DNA of 64,000 nt from Harmonia axyridis (taxonomy: Eukaryota > Arthropoda > Insecta > Coleoptera > Coccinellidae), in the NCBI RefSeq assembly GCF_914767665.1, contig NC_059502.1:27174812-27238811 (forward strand), read 5' to 3'. The notes under the pieces are model-generated. The model was not told where the DNA came from, made no database searches, and saw nothing but the letters and a program-made list of their open reading frames with translations. The translations under genes were made by a program, and so were the position numbers. Positions 23,614 through 35,085 of this stretch are shown in pieces (position 1 is the first letter of the stretch; every line of letters begins with the position of its first letter).

Positions 23614-25442
23614 TCTCACAACCGAGCTTCACAACTACTTTTTGCAATATAAGGTATCGACAACGATATTGGCCCTTTCGAAAACTAAATATTACTAACA
23701 AATTTTAGCTCGACCTCAACTTAAGTATAATCTTATTCTTCTTCTTCTTCTTCTTCTTCTCTAACCACTTATCAGTGATTTAATGGGTTTTAAGTATGCT
23801 CGTTATATCTGAAGTACTTATAATAATAGGTATTTAATGAACACGTTCAATGAGTTTAATGGAAAACGTAACTCTGATTTCCTACCTGCTTCACGATCCA
23901 TACTTAATGTAGTTGTAATGCCGTTGGAGAATTCACAAATGATTAACCATTGAAAACCAATTATGATCATGATAACACTAATTGGGCAGAATGCCGAAAA
24001 ACTTCAGATAACTAAATCAATATGAATAACGAAGTAAAGATTGAATAATGTGATGAAGAAAAAAAACTTTCAACTGTATATACTATAAATTTATAAAAAC
24101 TAAATCATTCTATGAAAAAAAAATCTGAATGAACTCTGATATATTTTTCTCAATGTTGAAAAAATTAATTCTGAATAAATCTATTTAGATATATCAAAAA
24201 TTGAAGTTATTCCAATAATTCAAAATCAATATTTTATAACCATTATCCATTTCTATGTATTCATTTGAAATTTATGATTTTCAATAATAAAGTTTGCAAT
24301 CGTTTGAGGGAGAAATTAACGAACTGAAATTTTGACTTCTGAAATTTATAGAATCAAGAAACCCAGCAAATTTCACACATGTCTTCATTATTTTTTCTAT
24401 TTCGGGTAATGAGTATTTGATGAAAATATAATATTCCTCCTATTTTGAATCGAATCTTTCACCACCAAGTAGTAGCCACGTATCAACTAGGGACTTTGCG
24501 GTAAAAATATATCATGGTATTAAAACTTTGAAATTCTATTATTATTCTTCAGAATATGGTTCTCGAATTTTGTGCTCTCAAAATATATGGATCGTATTCT
24601 CGAGCGCTCATAGTTTCCGAGAATTACTCAGTATGGCGGTCAGACTGATTCTCAAATCACAAAACTTCTAATGTCATCACAAAATTAATGAAAGTTAAAC
24701 TGAAATGAATAAATAAACTGAAAATTTCGGGGTGCTTAATTTCATTTCTTCAAAAGGATCCAGAGGCTCATAATTGAAAATAAGAAACTTAATTCCATAA
24801 AATAACAGCCTTTACAATGTCCTAGCTTTTATTCGATTTTTAGATCTGGTTATGAACCTATTTCTGATCTTACCAAGATACGAATAAAATTCTCTAAAAT
24901 TCCCAATTATATTCGAGTGTTAGGAAATATTTTAGTCAGTATTGGCATCTGTGAGAAATTTTCGATAAATTTATTGATTTTATATTTTGCCATCAATAAA
25001 ACACCAAATAATTTGACGACAGTGTAAAAATATAAAAATAATATTATTTCCCTCGTGACTCAATAACATTGTATGTTGGTAAATTTATTTATAATATGAA
25101 AACTCAATTTCAGGTGAGGTAACATTTTTTGCAATAATTATACCTATATGATCAATGCACTTGACTATTTTTGGATTTAATTTTCTCTATTCTCCCAATA
25201 TATATAAGCGAACAAATTATCGAATGAAATAAAATCTAACGATGCACATGAATCCTGTGTTGTTTTTTCTGAATAAGCACGCCCCCATGGTTTCAATGAA
25301 ATTTATTAGGTAAAAGTAATTACGCCTACAAACTAAAACAAAAATTTGAGAACTTTGAGTTTATTGAACATGTACCTAAATATAATAAAATACAAATAAT
25401 TAAAATGTACATTGGTAACATGGATCAAAATATTCTAGTTAA

Positions 25443-25727
25443 TTATTCTTCTTCTTCTTCTTCTTCATATAAGTTGTTTTCCTCTGCATATTTGTCCCAA
25501 TTCTGAAGAAATTGGTTTTTGAGGATGTATTTTCTGAGATCATCATCTTCTGGACTCTTTATGGAAATAAGTTGCTGCTCAATTATTTCAGCTAGATGAA
25601 ATAATCTATCATTCCTCTTTTCAATATAAGCTTTAATTTGCCTTGTCAACTGAGATTCGTAAATCTCGTTATCAATGTTATTATTCTCCAGCACTTGCGA
25701 CATTTCTAATGAATATTTCATGGACAT
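25443..25727 (-). CDS. Array gene copy 3: unknown charged helical protein, 94 aa
   Basis: This copy carries the majority residue at every position that varies except residue 5, where Tyr is shared with copies 1 and 2, so it serves as the reference. From the ATG it reads MSMKYSLEMSQ, then an Asn-rich patch, the putative helix (SQLTRQIKAYIEKRNDRLFH), LAEIIEQQL, the acidic SPEDDDLRK motif and a seven-Glu tail. The predicted protein is rich in Glu, Asn, Ile and Leu and is acidic. No enzyme motif, zinc site or known nucleic acid-binding motif is visible. The upstream (TTC)n is short here (ATCTTCTTCTTCTC). Confidence 0.74.
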   Translation of the reverse strand: MSMKYSLEMSQVLENNNIDNEIYESQLTRQIKAYIEKRNDRLFHLAEIIEQQLISIKSPEDDDLRKYILKNQFLQNWDKYAEENNLYEEEEEEE

Positions 25728-26848
25728 TCTCACAACCGAGCTTCACAACTACTTTTTGCAATATAAGGTATCGACAACGATGTTGGCCCTTTCGAAAACT
25801 AAATGTTACTAACAAATTTTAGCTCGACCTCAACTTAAGTATAATCTTCTTCTTCTCTAACCACTTATCAGTGATTTAATGGGTTTTAAGTATACTCGTT
25901 ATATCTGAAGTACTTATAATAATAGGTATTTAATGAACACGTTCAATGAGTTTAATGGAAAACGTAACTCTGATTTTCTACCTGCTTCACGATCCATACT
26001 TAATGTAGTTGTAATGCCGTTGGAGAATTCACAAATGATTAACCATTGAAAACCAATTATGATCATGATAACACTAATTGGGCAGAATGCCGAAAAACTT
26101 CAGATAACTAAATCAATATGAATAACGAAGTAAAGATTGAATAATGTGATGAAGAAAAAAAACTTTCCACTGTATATACTATAAATTTATAAAAACTAAA
26201 TCATTCTATGAAAAAAAAATCTGAATGAACTCTGATATATTTTTCTCAATGTTGAAAAAATTAATTCTGAATAAATCTATTCAGATATATCAAAAATTGG
26301 AGTTATTCCAATAATTTGAAATCAATATTTTATAACCGTTATCCATTTCTATGTATTCATTTGAAATTTATGATTTTCAATAATAAAGTTTGCAATAGCA
26401 TTAATAATACACCAAATAATTCGACGACAGTGTAAAAAATATAAAAATAATATTATTTCCCTTGTGATTCAATAACATTGTATGTTTGTAAATTTATTAT
26501 GAAATATGCGAACTCAATTTCAGGTGAGGTAACATTTTTTGCAATAATTATACCTATATGATCAATGCACTTAACTATTTTTGGATTTAATTTTCTCTAT
26601 TCTCCCAATATATATAAGCGAACAAATTATCGAATGAAATAAAATCTAACGAAACACATGAATCCTGTGTTGTTTTTTCTGAATTAGCACGCCTCCATGG
26701 TTTCAATGAAATTTATTAGGTAAAAGTAATTACGCCTACAAACTAAAACAAAAATTTGAGAGCTTCAAGTTTATTGAACATGTAAATATAATAAAATACA
26801 AATAATTAAAATGTACATTGGTAACATGGATCAAAATATTCTAGTTAA

Positions 26849-27133
26849 TTATTCTTCTTCTTCTTCTTCTTCATATAAGTTGTTTTCCTCTGCATATTTG
26901 TCCCAATTCTGAAGAAATTGGTTTTTGAGGATGTATTTTCTGAGATCATCATCTTCTGGACTCTTTATGGAAATAAGTTGCTGCTCAATTATTTCAGCTA
27001 GATGAAATAATCTATCATTCCTCTTTTCAATATAAGCTTTAATTTGCCTTGTCAACTGAGATTCGTAAATCTCGTTATCAATGTTATTATTCTCCAGCAC
27101 TTGCGACATTTCTAATGATAATTTCATGGACAT
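26849..27133 (-). CDS. Array gene copy 4: unknown charged helical protein, 94 aa
   Basis: Identical to copy 3 except residue 5, where a two-base change turns Tyr (TAT) into Leu (TTA), giving MSMKLSLEMSQ. It lies 1406 bases from copy 3, a short unit in which the extra segment is deleted, with a junction (CAATAGCATTAATAATAC) different from that of the first short unit. Frame, start, stop and polyadenylation signal are intact. Confidence 0.72.
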   Translation of the reverse strand: MSMKLSLEMSQVLENNNIDNEIYESQLTRQIKAYIEKRNDRLFHLAEIIEQQLISIKSPEDDDLRKYILKNQFLQNWDKYAEENNLYEEEEEEE

Positions 27134-28950
27134 TCTCACAACCGAGCTTCACAACTACTTTTTGCAATATAAGGTATCGACAACGATGTTGGCCCTTTCG
27201 AAAACTAAATGTTACTAACAAATTTTAGCTCGACCTCAACTTAAGTATAATCTTCTTCTTCTCTAACCACTTATCAGTGATTTAATGGGTTTTGAGTATA
27301 CTCGTTTTCGTTATATCTGAAGTACTGATAATAATAGGTAGGTATTTAATGAACACGTTCAATGAGTTTAATGGAAAACGTAACTCTGATTTTTTACCTG
27401 CTTCACGATCCATACTTAATGTAGTTGTAATGCCGTTGGAAAATTCACAAATGATTTACCATTGAAAACCAATTATGATCATGATAACACTAATTGGGCA
27501 GAATGCCGAAAAACTTCAGATAACTAAATCAATATGAATAACGAAGTAAAGATTGAATAATGTGATGAAGAAAAAAAACATTCAACTGTATATACTATAA
27601 ATTTATAAAAACTAAATCATTCTATGAAAAAAAAATCTAAATGAACTCTGATATATTTTTCTCAATGTTGAAAAAATTAATTCTGAATAAATCTATTTAG
27701 ATATATAAAAAATTGAAGTTATTCCAATAATTTAAAATCAATATTTTATAACCGTTATCCATTACTATGTATTCATTTGAAATTTATGATTTTCAATAAT
27801 AAAGTTTGCAATCGTTTAAGGGAGAAATTAACGAACTGAAATTTTGACTTCTGAAATTTTTAGAATCAAGAAACCCAGCAAATTTCACACATGTCTTCAT
27901 TATTTTTTCTATTTCGGGTAATGAGTATTTGATGAAAATATAATACTTCTCCTATTTTGAATCGCATCTTTTACCACCAAGTAGTAGCCACGTATCAATT
28001 AGGGACTTTGCGGTAAAAATATATCATGGTATTAAAACTTTGAAATTCTATTATTATTCTTCAGAATATGGTTCTCGAATTTTGTACTCTCAAATTATAT
28101 GGATCGTATTCTCGAGCGCTCATAGTTTCCGAGAATTACTCAGTATGGCGGTCAGACTGATTCTCAAATCACAAAACTTTTAATGTCATCACAAAATTAA
28201 TGAAAGTTAAACTGAAATGAATAAATAAACTGAAAATTTCGGGGTGCATAATTTCATTTCCTCAAGAGGATCCAGAGGCTCTTTATTGAAAATAAAAAAC
28301 TTAATTCCATAAAATATCAGACTTTACAATGTCCTAGCTTTTATTCGATTTTTAGATCTGGTTATTAACCTATTTCTGATCTTACCGAGATACGAATAAA
28401 ATTCTCTAAAATTCCCAATTCTATTCGAGTGTTAGGAAATATTGTAGTCAGTATTGGCATCTGTGAAAAATTTTCGATTAATTTATTGATTTTATATTCT
28501 GCCATTAATAATACACCAAATAATTTGACGACAGTGTAAAAATATAAAAATAATATTACTTCCCTCGTGACTCAATAACATTGTATGCTGGTTAATTTAT
28601 TTATGATATGAAAACTCAATTTCAGGTGAGGTAACATTTTTTGCAATAATTATATCTATATGATCAATGCACTTAACTATTTTTGGATTTAATTTTCTCT
28701 ATTCTCCCAATATATATAAGCGAACAAATTATCGAATAAAATAAAATCTAACGAAGAACATGAATCCTGAGTTGTTTTTTCTGAATTAGCACGCCTCTAT
28801 GGTTTCAATGAAATTTATTAGGTAAAAGTAATTACGCCTACAAACTAAAACAAAAATTTGAGAACTTCACCTTTATTAAACATGTAAATATAATAAAATA
28901 CAAATAATTAAAATGTACATTGGTAACATGGATCAAAATATTCTAGTTAA

Positions 28951-29235
28951 TTATTCTTCTTCTTCTTCTTCTTCATATAAGTTGTTATCCTCTGCATATT
29001 TGTCCCAATTCTGAAGAAATTGGTTTTTGAGGATGTATTTTCTGAGATCATCATCTTCTGGACTCTGTATGGAAATAAGTTGCTGCTCAATTATTTCAGC
29101 TAGATGAAATAATCTATCATTCCTCTTTTCAATAAAAGCTTTAATTTGCCTTGTCAACTGAGATTCGTAAATCTCGTTATCAATGTTATTATTCTCCAGC
29201 ACTTGCGACATTTCTAATGAAAATTTCATGGACAT
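28951..29235 (-). CDS. Array gene copy 5: unknown charged helical protein, 94 aa
   Basis: The most diverged copy, with four replacements relative to copy 3: Tyr-to-Phe at residue 5, Tyr-to-Phe in IKAFIEK, Lys-to-Gln in SIQSPEDD and Glu-to-Asp in KYAEDNN. The changes are chemically mild apart from Lys-to-Gln. No synonymous change was noticed. The unit is a long one (about 2.1 kb). Start and stop are as in the other copies. Confidence 0.72.
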   Translation of the reverse strand: MSMKFSLEMSQVLENNNIDNEIYESQLTRQIKAFIEKRNDRLFHLAEIIEQQLISIQSPEDDDLRKYILKNQFLQNWDKYAEDNNLYEEEEEEE

Positions 29236-31053
29236 TCTCACAACCGAGCTTCACAACTACTTTTTGCAATATAAGGTATCGACAACGATGTTGGCCCTTA
29301 CGAAAACTAAATGTTTCTAACAAATTTTAGCTCGACCCCAACTTAAGTATACTTTTCTTCTTCTTCTTCTTCTTCTCTAACCACTTATCAGTGATTTAAT
29401 GGGTTTTAAGTATACTCGTTTTATCTGAAGTACTTATAATAATAGGTATTTAATGAACACGTTCAATGAGTTTAATGGAAAACGTTACTCTGATTTCCTA
29501 CCTGCTTCACGATCCATAATTAATGTAGTTGTAATGCCGTTGGAGAATTCACAAATGATTAACCATTGAAAACCAATTATGATCATGATAACACTAATTG
29601 GGCAGAATGCCGAAAAACTTCAGATGACTAAATCAATATGAATAACGAAGTAAAGATTGAATAATGTGATGAAGAAAAAAAACTTTCAACTGTATATACT
29701 AAAAATTTATAAAAACTAAATCATTCTATGAAAAAAAATCTAAATGAACTCTGATATATTTTTCTCAATATTGGAAAAATTATATTCTGAATAAATCTAT
29801 CTAGATATATCAAAAATTGAAGTTATTCCAATAATTTAAAATCAATATTTTATAACCGTTATCCATTTCTATGTATTCATTTGAAATTTATGATTTTCAA
29901 TAATAAAGTTTGCAATCGTTTGAGGGAGAAATTAACGACCTGGAATTTTGACTTCTGAAATTTGTAGAATCAAGAAACCCAGCAAATTTCACACATGTCT
30001 TCATTATTTTTTTTTATTTCGGGTAATGAGTATTTGATGAAAATATAATATTTCTCCTTTTTTGAATCGAATCTTTACCACCATGTAGTAGCCACGTATC
30101 AACTAGGGACTTTGCGGTAAAAATATATCATGGTATTAAAACTTTGAAATTCTATTATTATTCTTCAGAATATGGTTCTCGAATTTTGTACTCTCAAAAT
30201 TTATGGATCATATTCTCGAGCGCTCATAGTTTTCGAGAATTACTCAGTATGGCGGTCAGACTGATTCTCAAATCACAAAACTTTCAATGTCATCACAAAA
30301 TTAATGAAAGTTAAACTGAAATGAATAAATAAACTGAAAATTTCGGGGTGCTTAATTTCATTTCCTCAAAAGGATCCAGAGACTCATTATTGAAAATAAA
30401 AAACTTAATTCCATAAAATATCAGCCTTTACAATGTCCTAGCTTTTATTCGATTTTTAGATCTGGTTATGAACCTATTTCTGATCTTACCGAGATACGAA
30501 TAAAATTCTCTAAAATTCCCAATTCTATTCGAGTGTTAGGAAATATTGTAGTCAGTATTGGCATCTGTGAAAAATTTTCGATTAATTTATTGATTTATAT
30601 TCTGCCATTAATAATACACCAAATAATTTGACGAGTGTAAAAATATAAAAATAATATTACTTCCCTCGTGACTCAATAACATTGTATGTTGGTAAATTTA
30701 TTTATAATATGAAAACTCAATTTCAGGTGAGGTAACATTTTTTGCAATAATTATACCTATATGATCAATGCACTTAACTATTTTTGGATTTAATTTTCTC
30801 TATTCTCCCAATATATATATAAGCGAACAAATTATCGAATAAAATAAAATCTAACGAAGCACATGAATCCTGTGTTGTTTTTTCTGAATTAGCACGCCTC
30901 CATGGTTTCAATGAAATTTATTAGGTAAAAGTAATTACGCCTACAAACTAAAACAAAAATTTGAGAACTTCACCTTTATTAAACATGTAAATATAATAAA
31001 ATACAAATAATTAAAATGTACATTGGTAACATGGATCAAAATATTCTAGTTAA

Positions 31054-31335
31054 TTATTCTTCTTCTTCTTCTTCATATAAGTTGTTTTCCTCTGCATATT
31101 TGTCCCAATTCTGAAGAAATTGGTTTTTGAGGATGTATTTTCTGAGATCATCATCTTCTGGACTCTTTATGGAAATAAGTTGCTGCTCAATTATTTCAGC
31201 TAGATGAAATAATCTATCATTCCTCTTTTCAATATAAGCTTTAATTTGCCTTGTCAACTGAGATTCGTAAATTTCGTTATCAATGTGATTATTCTCCAGC
31301 ACTTGCGACATTTCTAATGAAAATTTCATGGACAT
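31054..31335 (-). CDS. Array gene copy 6: unknown charged helical protein, 93 aa
   Basis: The last copy, one Glu shorter in the tail. It has Phe at residue 5 (shared with copy 5) and Asn-to-His in ENNHIDNE, plus the only synonymous change noticed (GAG to GAA in NEIYE). Its upstream region has lost about 80 bases near 31573-31600 and its extra segment is internally deleted near 31970, so its regulation may differ. The coding frame is undamaged. Confidence 0.72.
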   Translation of the reverse strand: MSMKFSLEMSQVLENNHIDNEIYESQLTRQIKAYIEKRNDRLFHLAEIIEQQLISIKSPEDDDLRKYILKNQFLQNWDKYAEENNLYEEEEEE

Positions 31336-32135
31336 TCTCACAACCGAGCTTCACAACTACTTTTTGCAATATAAGGTATCGACAACGATGTTGGCCCTTT
31401 CGAAAACTAAATGTTACTAACAAATCTTAGCTCGACCTCAACTTAAGTATACTTTTCTTCTTCTTCTTCTTCTTCTCTAACCACTTATCAGTGATTTAAT
31501 GGGTTTTAAGTATACTCGTTTTATCTGAAGTACTTATAATAATAGGTATTTAATGAACACGTTCAATGAGTTTGATCCATAATTAATGTGTAATTATGAT
31601 CATGATAACACTAATTGGGCAGAATGCCGAAAAACTTCAGATAACTAAATCAATATGAATAACGAAGTAAAGATTGAATAATGTGATGAAGAAAAAAAAC
31701 TTTCAACTGTATATACTATAAATTTATAAAAACTAAATCATTCTATGAAAAAAAGTCTAAATGAACTCTGATATATTTTTCTCAATGTTGAAAAAATCAT
31801 ATTCTGAATATATCTATTTAGATATATCAAAAATTGAAGTTATTCCAATATTTTGAAATCAATATTTTATAACCGTTATCCATTTCTATGTATTCATTTG
31901 AAATTTATGATTTTCAATAATATAGTTTGCAATCGTTTGAGGGAGAAATTAACGACCTGGAATTTTGACAGAGGCTCATTATTGAAAATAAAAAACTTAA
32001 TTCCATAAAATATCAGCCTCTTCAATGTCCTAGCTTTTATTCGATTTTAAGATCTGGTTATGAACCTATTTCTGATCTTACCGAGATACGAATAAAATTT
32101 TCTAAAATTCCCAATACTATTCTAGTGTTAGGAAT

Positions 32136-33120
32136 AACTTCGTACAGAATATCATGTTGTTCGCGTTATCGAAACCATAAGATATTCAAGCAGAATATTG
32201 AAAAAAAAAACAGATCTTGACTGTCGCTGTAACCTAAGTTAATGAGCAAAATCGGAATAGGGATTCCGTAAATATTAAAGAAGTTCGAAATTTGTTTTTC
32301 CTGATAATTACGAAACAACAAATTCAAACGATATTAAACTTTGCATTTGGATGTGAATTAACAATTTCGAACTTCGTACAGAATATCATGTTGATCGCGT
32401 TATCGAAACCATAAGATATTCAAGCAGAATATTGAAAAAAAAAAATAGTTCTTGACTGTCGCTGTAACCTAAGTTAATGAGCAAAGTCGGAATAGGGAAT
32501 CCGTAAATATTAAAGAAGTTCGAAATTTGTTTTTCCTGATAATTACGAAACAACAAATTCAAACGATATTAAACTTTGCATTTGGATGTAAATTAACAAT
32601 TTCAAAATTCGTGCAGAATATCATGTTGATCGCGTTATCGAAACCATAAGATATTCAAGCAGAATATTGAAAAAAAAACAGATCTTGACTGTCGCTGTAA
32701 CCTAAGTTAATGAGCAAAATCGGAATAGGGATTCCGTAAATATTAAAGAAGTTCGAAATTTGTTTTTCCTGATAATTACGAGACAACAATTTCAAACGAT
32801 ATTAAACTTTGCATTTGGATGTAAATTAACAATTTCAAAATTCGTGCAGAATATCATGTTGATCGCGTTATCGAAACCATAAGATATTCAAGCAGAATAT
32901 TGAAAAAAAACAGATCTTGACTGTCGCTGTCACCTAAGTTAATGAGCAAAATCGGAATAGGGATTCCGTAAATATTAAAGAAGTTCGAAATTTGTTTTTC
33001 CTGATAATTTCGAAACAACAAATTCAAACGATATTAAACTTTGCATTTGGATGTAAATTAACAATTTCAAACTCCGTACAGAATATCATGTGGATCGCGT
33101 AATTGATATTCAAGCAGAAT
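32136..33120. repeat. 234-bp satellite, four monomers plus a partial fifth
   Basis: The marker CGTRCAGAATATCATGTTG starts near 32141, 32375, 32610, 32843 and 33075, giving periods of 234, 235, 233 and 232. Monomers share GCGTTATCGAAACCATAAG, a poly-A tract of variable length, GACTGTCGCTGTAACCTAAG and GATATTAAACTTTGCATTTG. The fifth decays after about 45 bases. No coding. Confidence 0.93.
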
Positions 33121-33124
33121 ATCG

Positions 33125-33400
33125 AAAAAAAAACTGATTTTCAGTAACAAGAGATCCAATCGAGTTGAGATTTTGCGTGTTTAATAGGTATATAGAAAAA
33201 CAATTTCAAGCTTCGTGCAAAATTTCGGGTTGATAGCGTCGTTATCAGAACCATATCAGAATATTGAAAAACAAAATGAGGAAAGAACTCACGTCAACTC
33301 AGGAACTTTTGTTCATTCATACGCTAATTGCTCCCTTGGAGACGAAAGAACTGTAATCATGTGACTTATCGATCACATAGCATTCTATGTAATGATATGA
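33125..33400. repeat. Dispersed repeat related to the satellite, with foldback end
   Basis: ACAATTTCAAGCTTCGTGCAAAATTTCGGGTTGATAGCG is a diverged version of the satellite block and is followed by GAGGAAAGAACTCACGTCAACTCAG...AATTGCTCCCTTGGAGACG, the arm of the foldback repeat also seen at 20.3 and 38.4 kb. Confidence 0.65.
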
Positions 33401-33480
33401 ATTTGATGGGATTTGTGGATGTTCAGTAGAAATTTTTCAGCAAGAACTTTTTTTTTAATTCAACTTTTTTGATCAATATA

Positions 33481-33812
33481 CATGGTGTCCCGGGAGGAAT
33501 GCGACAAACACATACATGAATAAAGGCCATCAGGAAGGTCTCATGTCAAGAGGTTTCAATCGCCTGAGTGCCTCCGTTTGGGATATACAGGTGATGTTCA
33601 TCTTATGAGTGAAAGTTCAAAACTCAATAACTTTTTAACTAATCGACCGAGTAATTTCAAATTTTGTCACCCTTCACAGTTCACCCCAAGATGCAAATAT
33701 TCAGTAAAAAATTAAAATCGCCTTTCTTCAATATTTCTGAAATCGAATAATTTGGATCAGGAGTAGGAAAATTTCAGAATTATTCTATTTTCGTGAATAT
33801 GGGATAACCCTG
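33481..33812. mobile_element. Small MITE with TA flanks (332 bp)
   Basis: The left end CATGGTGTCCC and the right end GGGATAACCCTG (reverse complement CAGGGTTATCCC) are imperfect inverted repeats with TA outside each. Internal gatacaggtgatg motif. No coding. Confidence 0.55.
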
Positions 33813-34073
33813 TACGTGTAAATCATCAATGTTTTTTGTTTTCGTAACCACAAAGAATTAATTCATAATAAAAATTCTGAATCTCTGCTTGGCACCGTCA
33901 TACAAGGTGAGAAAGATCAATTGTCTCAAATCCCAACATGCAAATTTTCAGCACAAAATTAAAATTGGTTCTAAATAAACATCAAATAGGTCATCGCGGT
34001 GAATCACCCAGTATATGCAATCATTTTACTGAAGCGCTAAATAACATTCAAGCAATTTCAAATTATTCATATA

Positions 34074-34885
34074 CAGGGTGTTTCATCATAAACTGGACAA
34101 ACATATATATTCGTGTAGAGGACATCGGGAGAATCATTTTTGCCTTATACAATATATCCCGTTTTCGACGCATAAGCGAGATACAGGGTGTTAAACGTCA
34201 ATTTTGAGCAATATTCTTATGGGTGTGGTCAGTTTCGTATAACACTCAAAGAAACGGTTTTTGGTCAAATCTCAGTATTTTTGGGTCCTCTATTCAGAAA
34301 AGTTGATGAAATCCGAAAAAAGAATTACAAAATGGCGGAAAACCTGCAACGTTCCTAATTTTTTTTTCCGGTGGTCAAATTGAATTTTAGTTTCTGAATG
34401 AACACAATTTTCTGAGAATTTCTCTGCAAATTTTTTGTCAAAAATCGAACACAAATTTTTTTTTACATGTCTACAGCGATAAAAAAATTTCACCCGAAAT
34501 GGATGAAATTTTGTACAATTGTACTCCTTCAATTATCAGTCACGAATATGAAAACAGAATTGTAAAATATTAAACGGTTCCGTAACTACAACCATTCAAA
34601 TGTTTCGTTAAAACCTCCAAAAAAAATTTAGAATGGCTTCTTAGAGTCAAAATTATTGAATTATTGCTATTTCCAAAAATTCCGGATGCTAAAATGTATT
34701 TATACAAAAAAAATTCGGTGAAACTTAGTTGGGAGTCGAACCCTCGATTCCAACGTAAGTATTAATGAAGAAATTAAGACAGTTCTAAGGATATTAATAT
34801 TCGTTGCTAAGCAACGGAAGTTCGTAGATCATAGAATTCTACTGGTTATTTGAATTTCACTGAATATGAATGATGAAACACCCTG
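34074..34885. mobile_element. MITE with TA flanks (812 bp)
   Basis: The left end CAGGGTGTTTCATCATAAAC and the right end TGATGAAACACCCTG are inverted repeats flanked by TA (34072-34073 and 34886-34887). A nearly identical left end occurs at 39312. Another internal CAGGGTGTT lies near 34193. Confidence 0.78.
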
Positions 34886-35085
34886 TATATCAGGTACATA
34901 CTTCATGGTACAAATCATCTAAACAAATACTTATAACATTACATATAAACTGAACCCAACTATCATGTAAACAATCAATAACTGATTCTATATAGGCCCT
35001 AGATTATCACATACAAAAAAATTCCTTATGTATGGAAATAAAAAAAATGAACCAAAAACCAACAGACATGCAGAGCACCGTATTA

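Larger units (their letters stand above)
21411..32133 (-). repeat. Tandem gene array, six units of about 1.4 and 2.1 kb
   Basis: The marker ACACCAAATAATTYGACGA recurs near 21.49, 22.89, 25.00, 26.41, 28.51 and 30.61 kb, giving spacings of about 1397, 2111, 1409, 2103 and 2102. Each unit carries one minus-strand gene. Longer units contain an extra segment of about 690 bases (for example 24308-24990), which is absent at the first/second and third/fourth junctions and partly deleted in the last unit (31970 region). The array begins and ends at GTTAGGA (21411-21417 and 32127-32133). A (TTC)n microsatellite lies about 100-140 bases upstream of each start codon. Divergence between units is a few percent with scattered indels outside the genes. 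Confidence 0.93.

Noticed and set aside
32136..33120. Possible CRISPR array
   Set aside because: Repeats of 232-235 bases with no short direct repeat and unique-spacer pattern. It is a satellite.
34720..34775. Minus-strand GAGGGTTCGACTCCCAAC, like a tRNA T-arm or SINE B box
   Set aside because: No A box, acceptor stem or anticodon arm upstream. It lies inside a TA-flanked MITE and does not fold as a tRNA.
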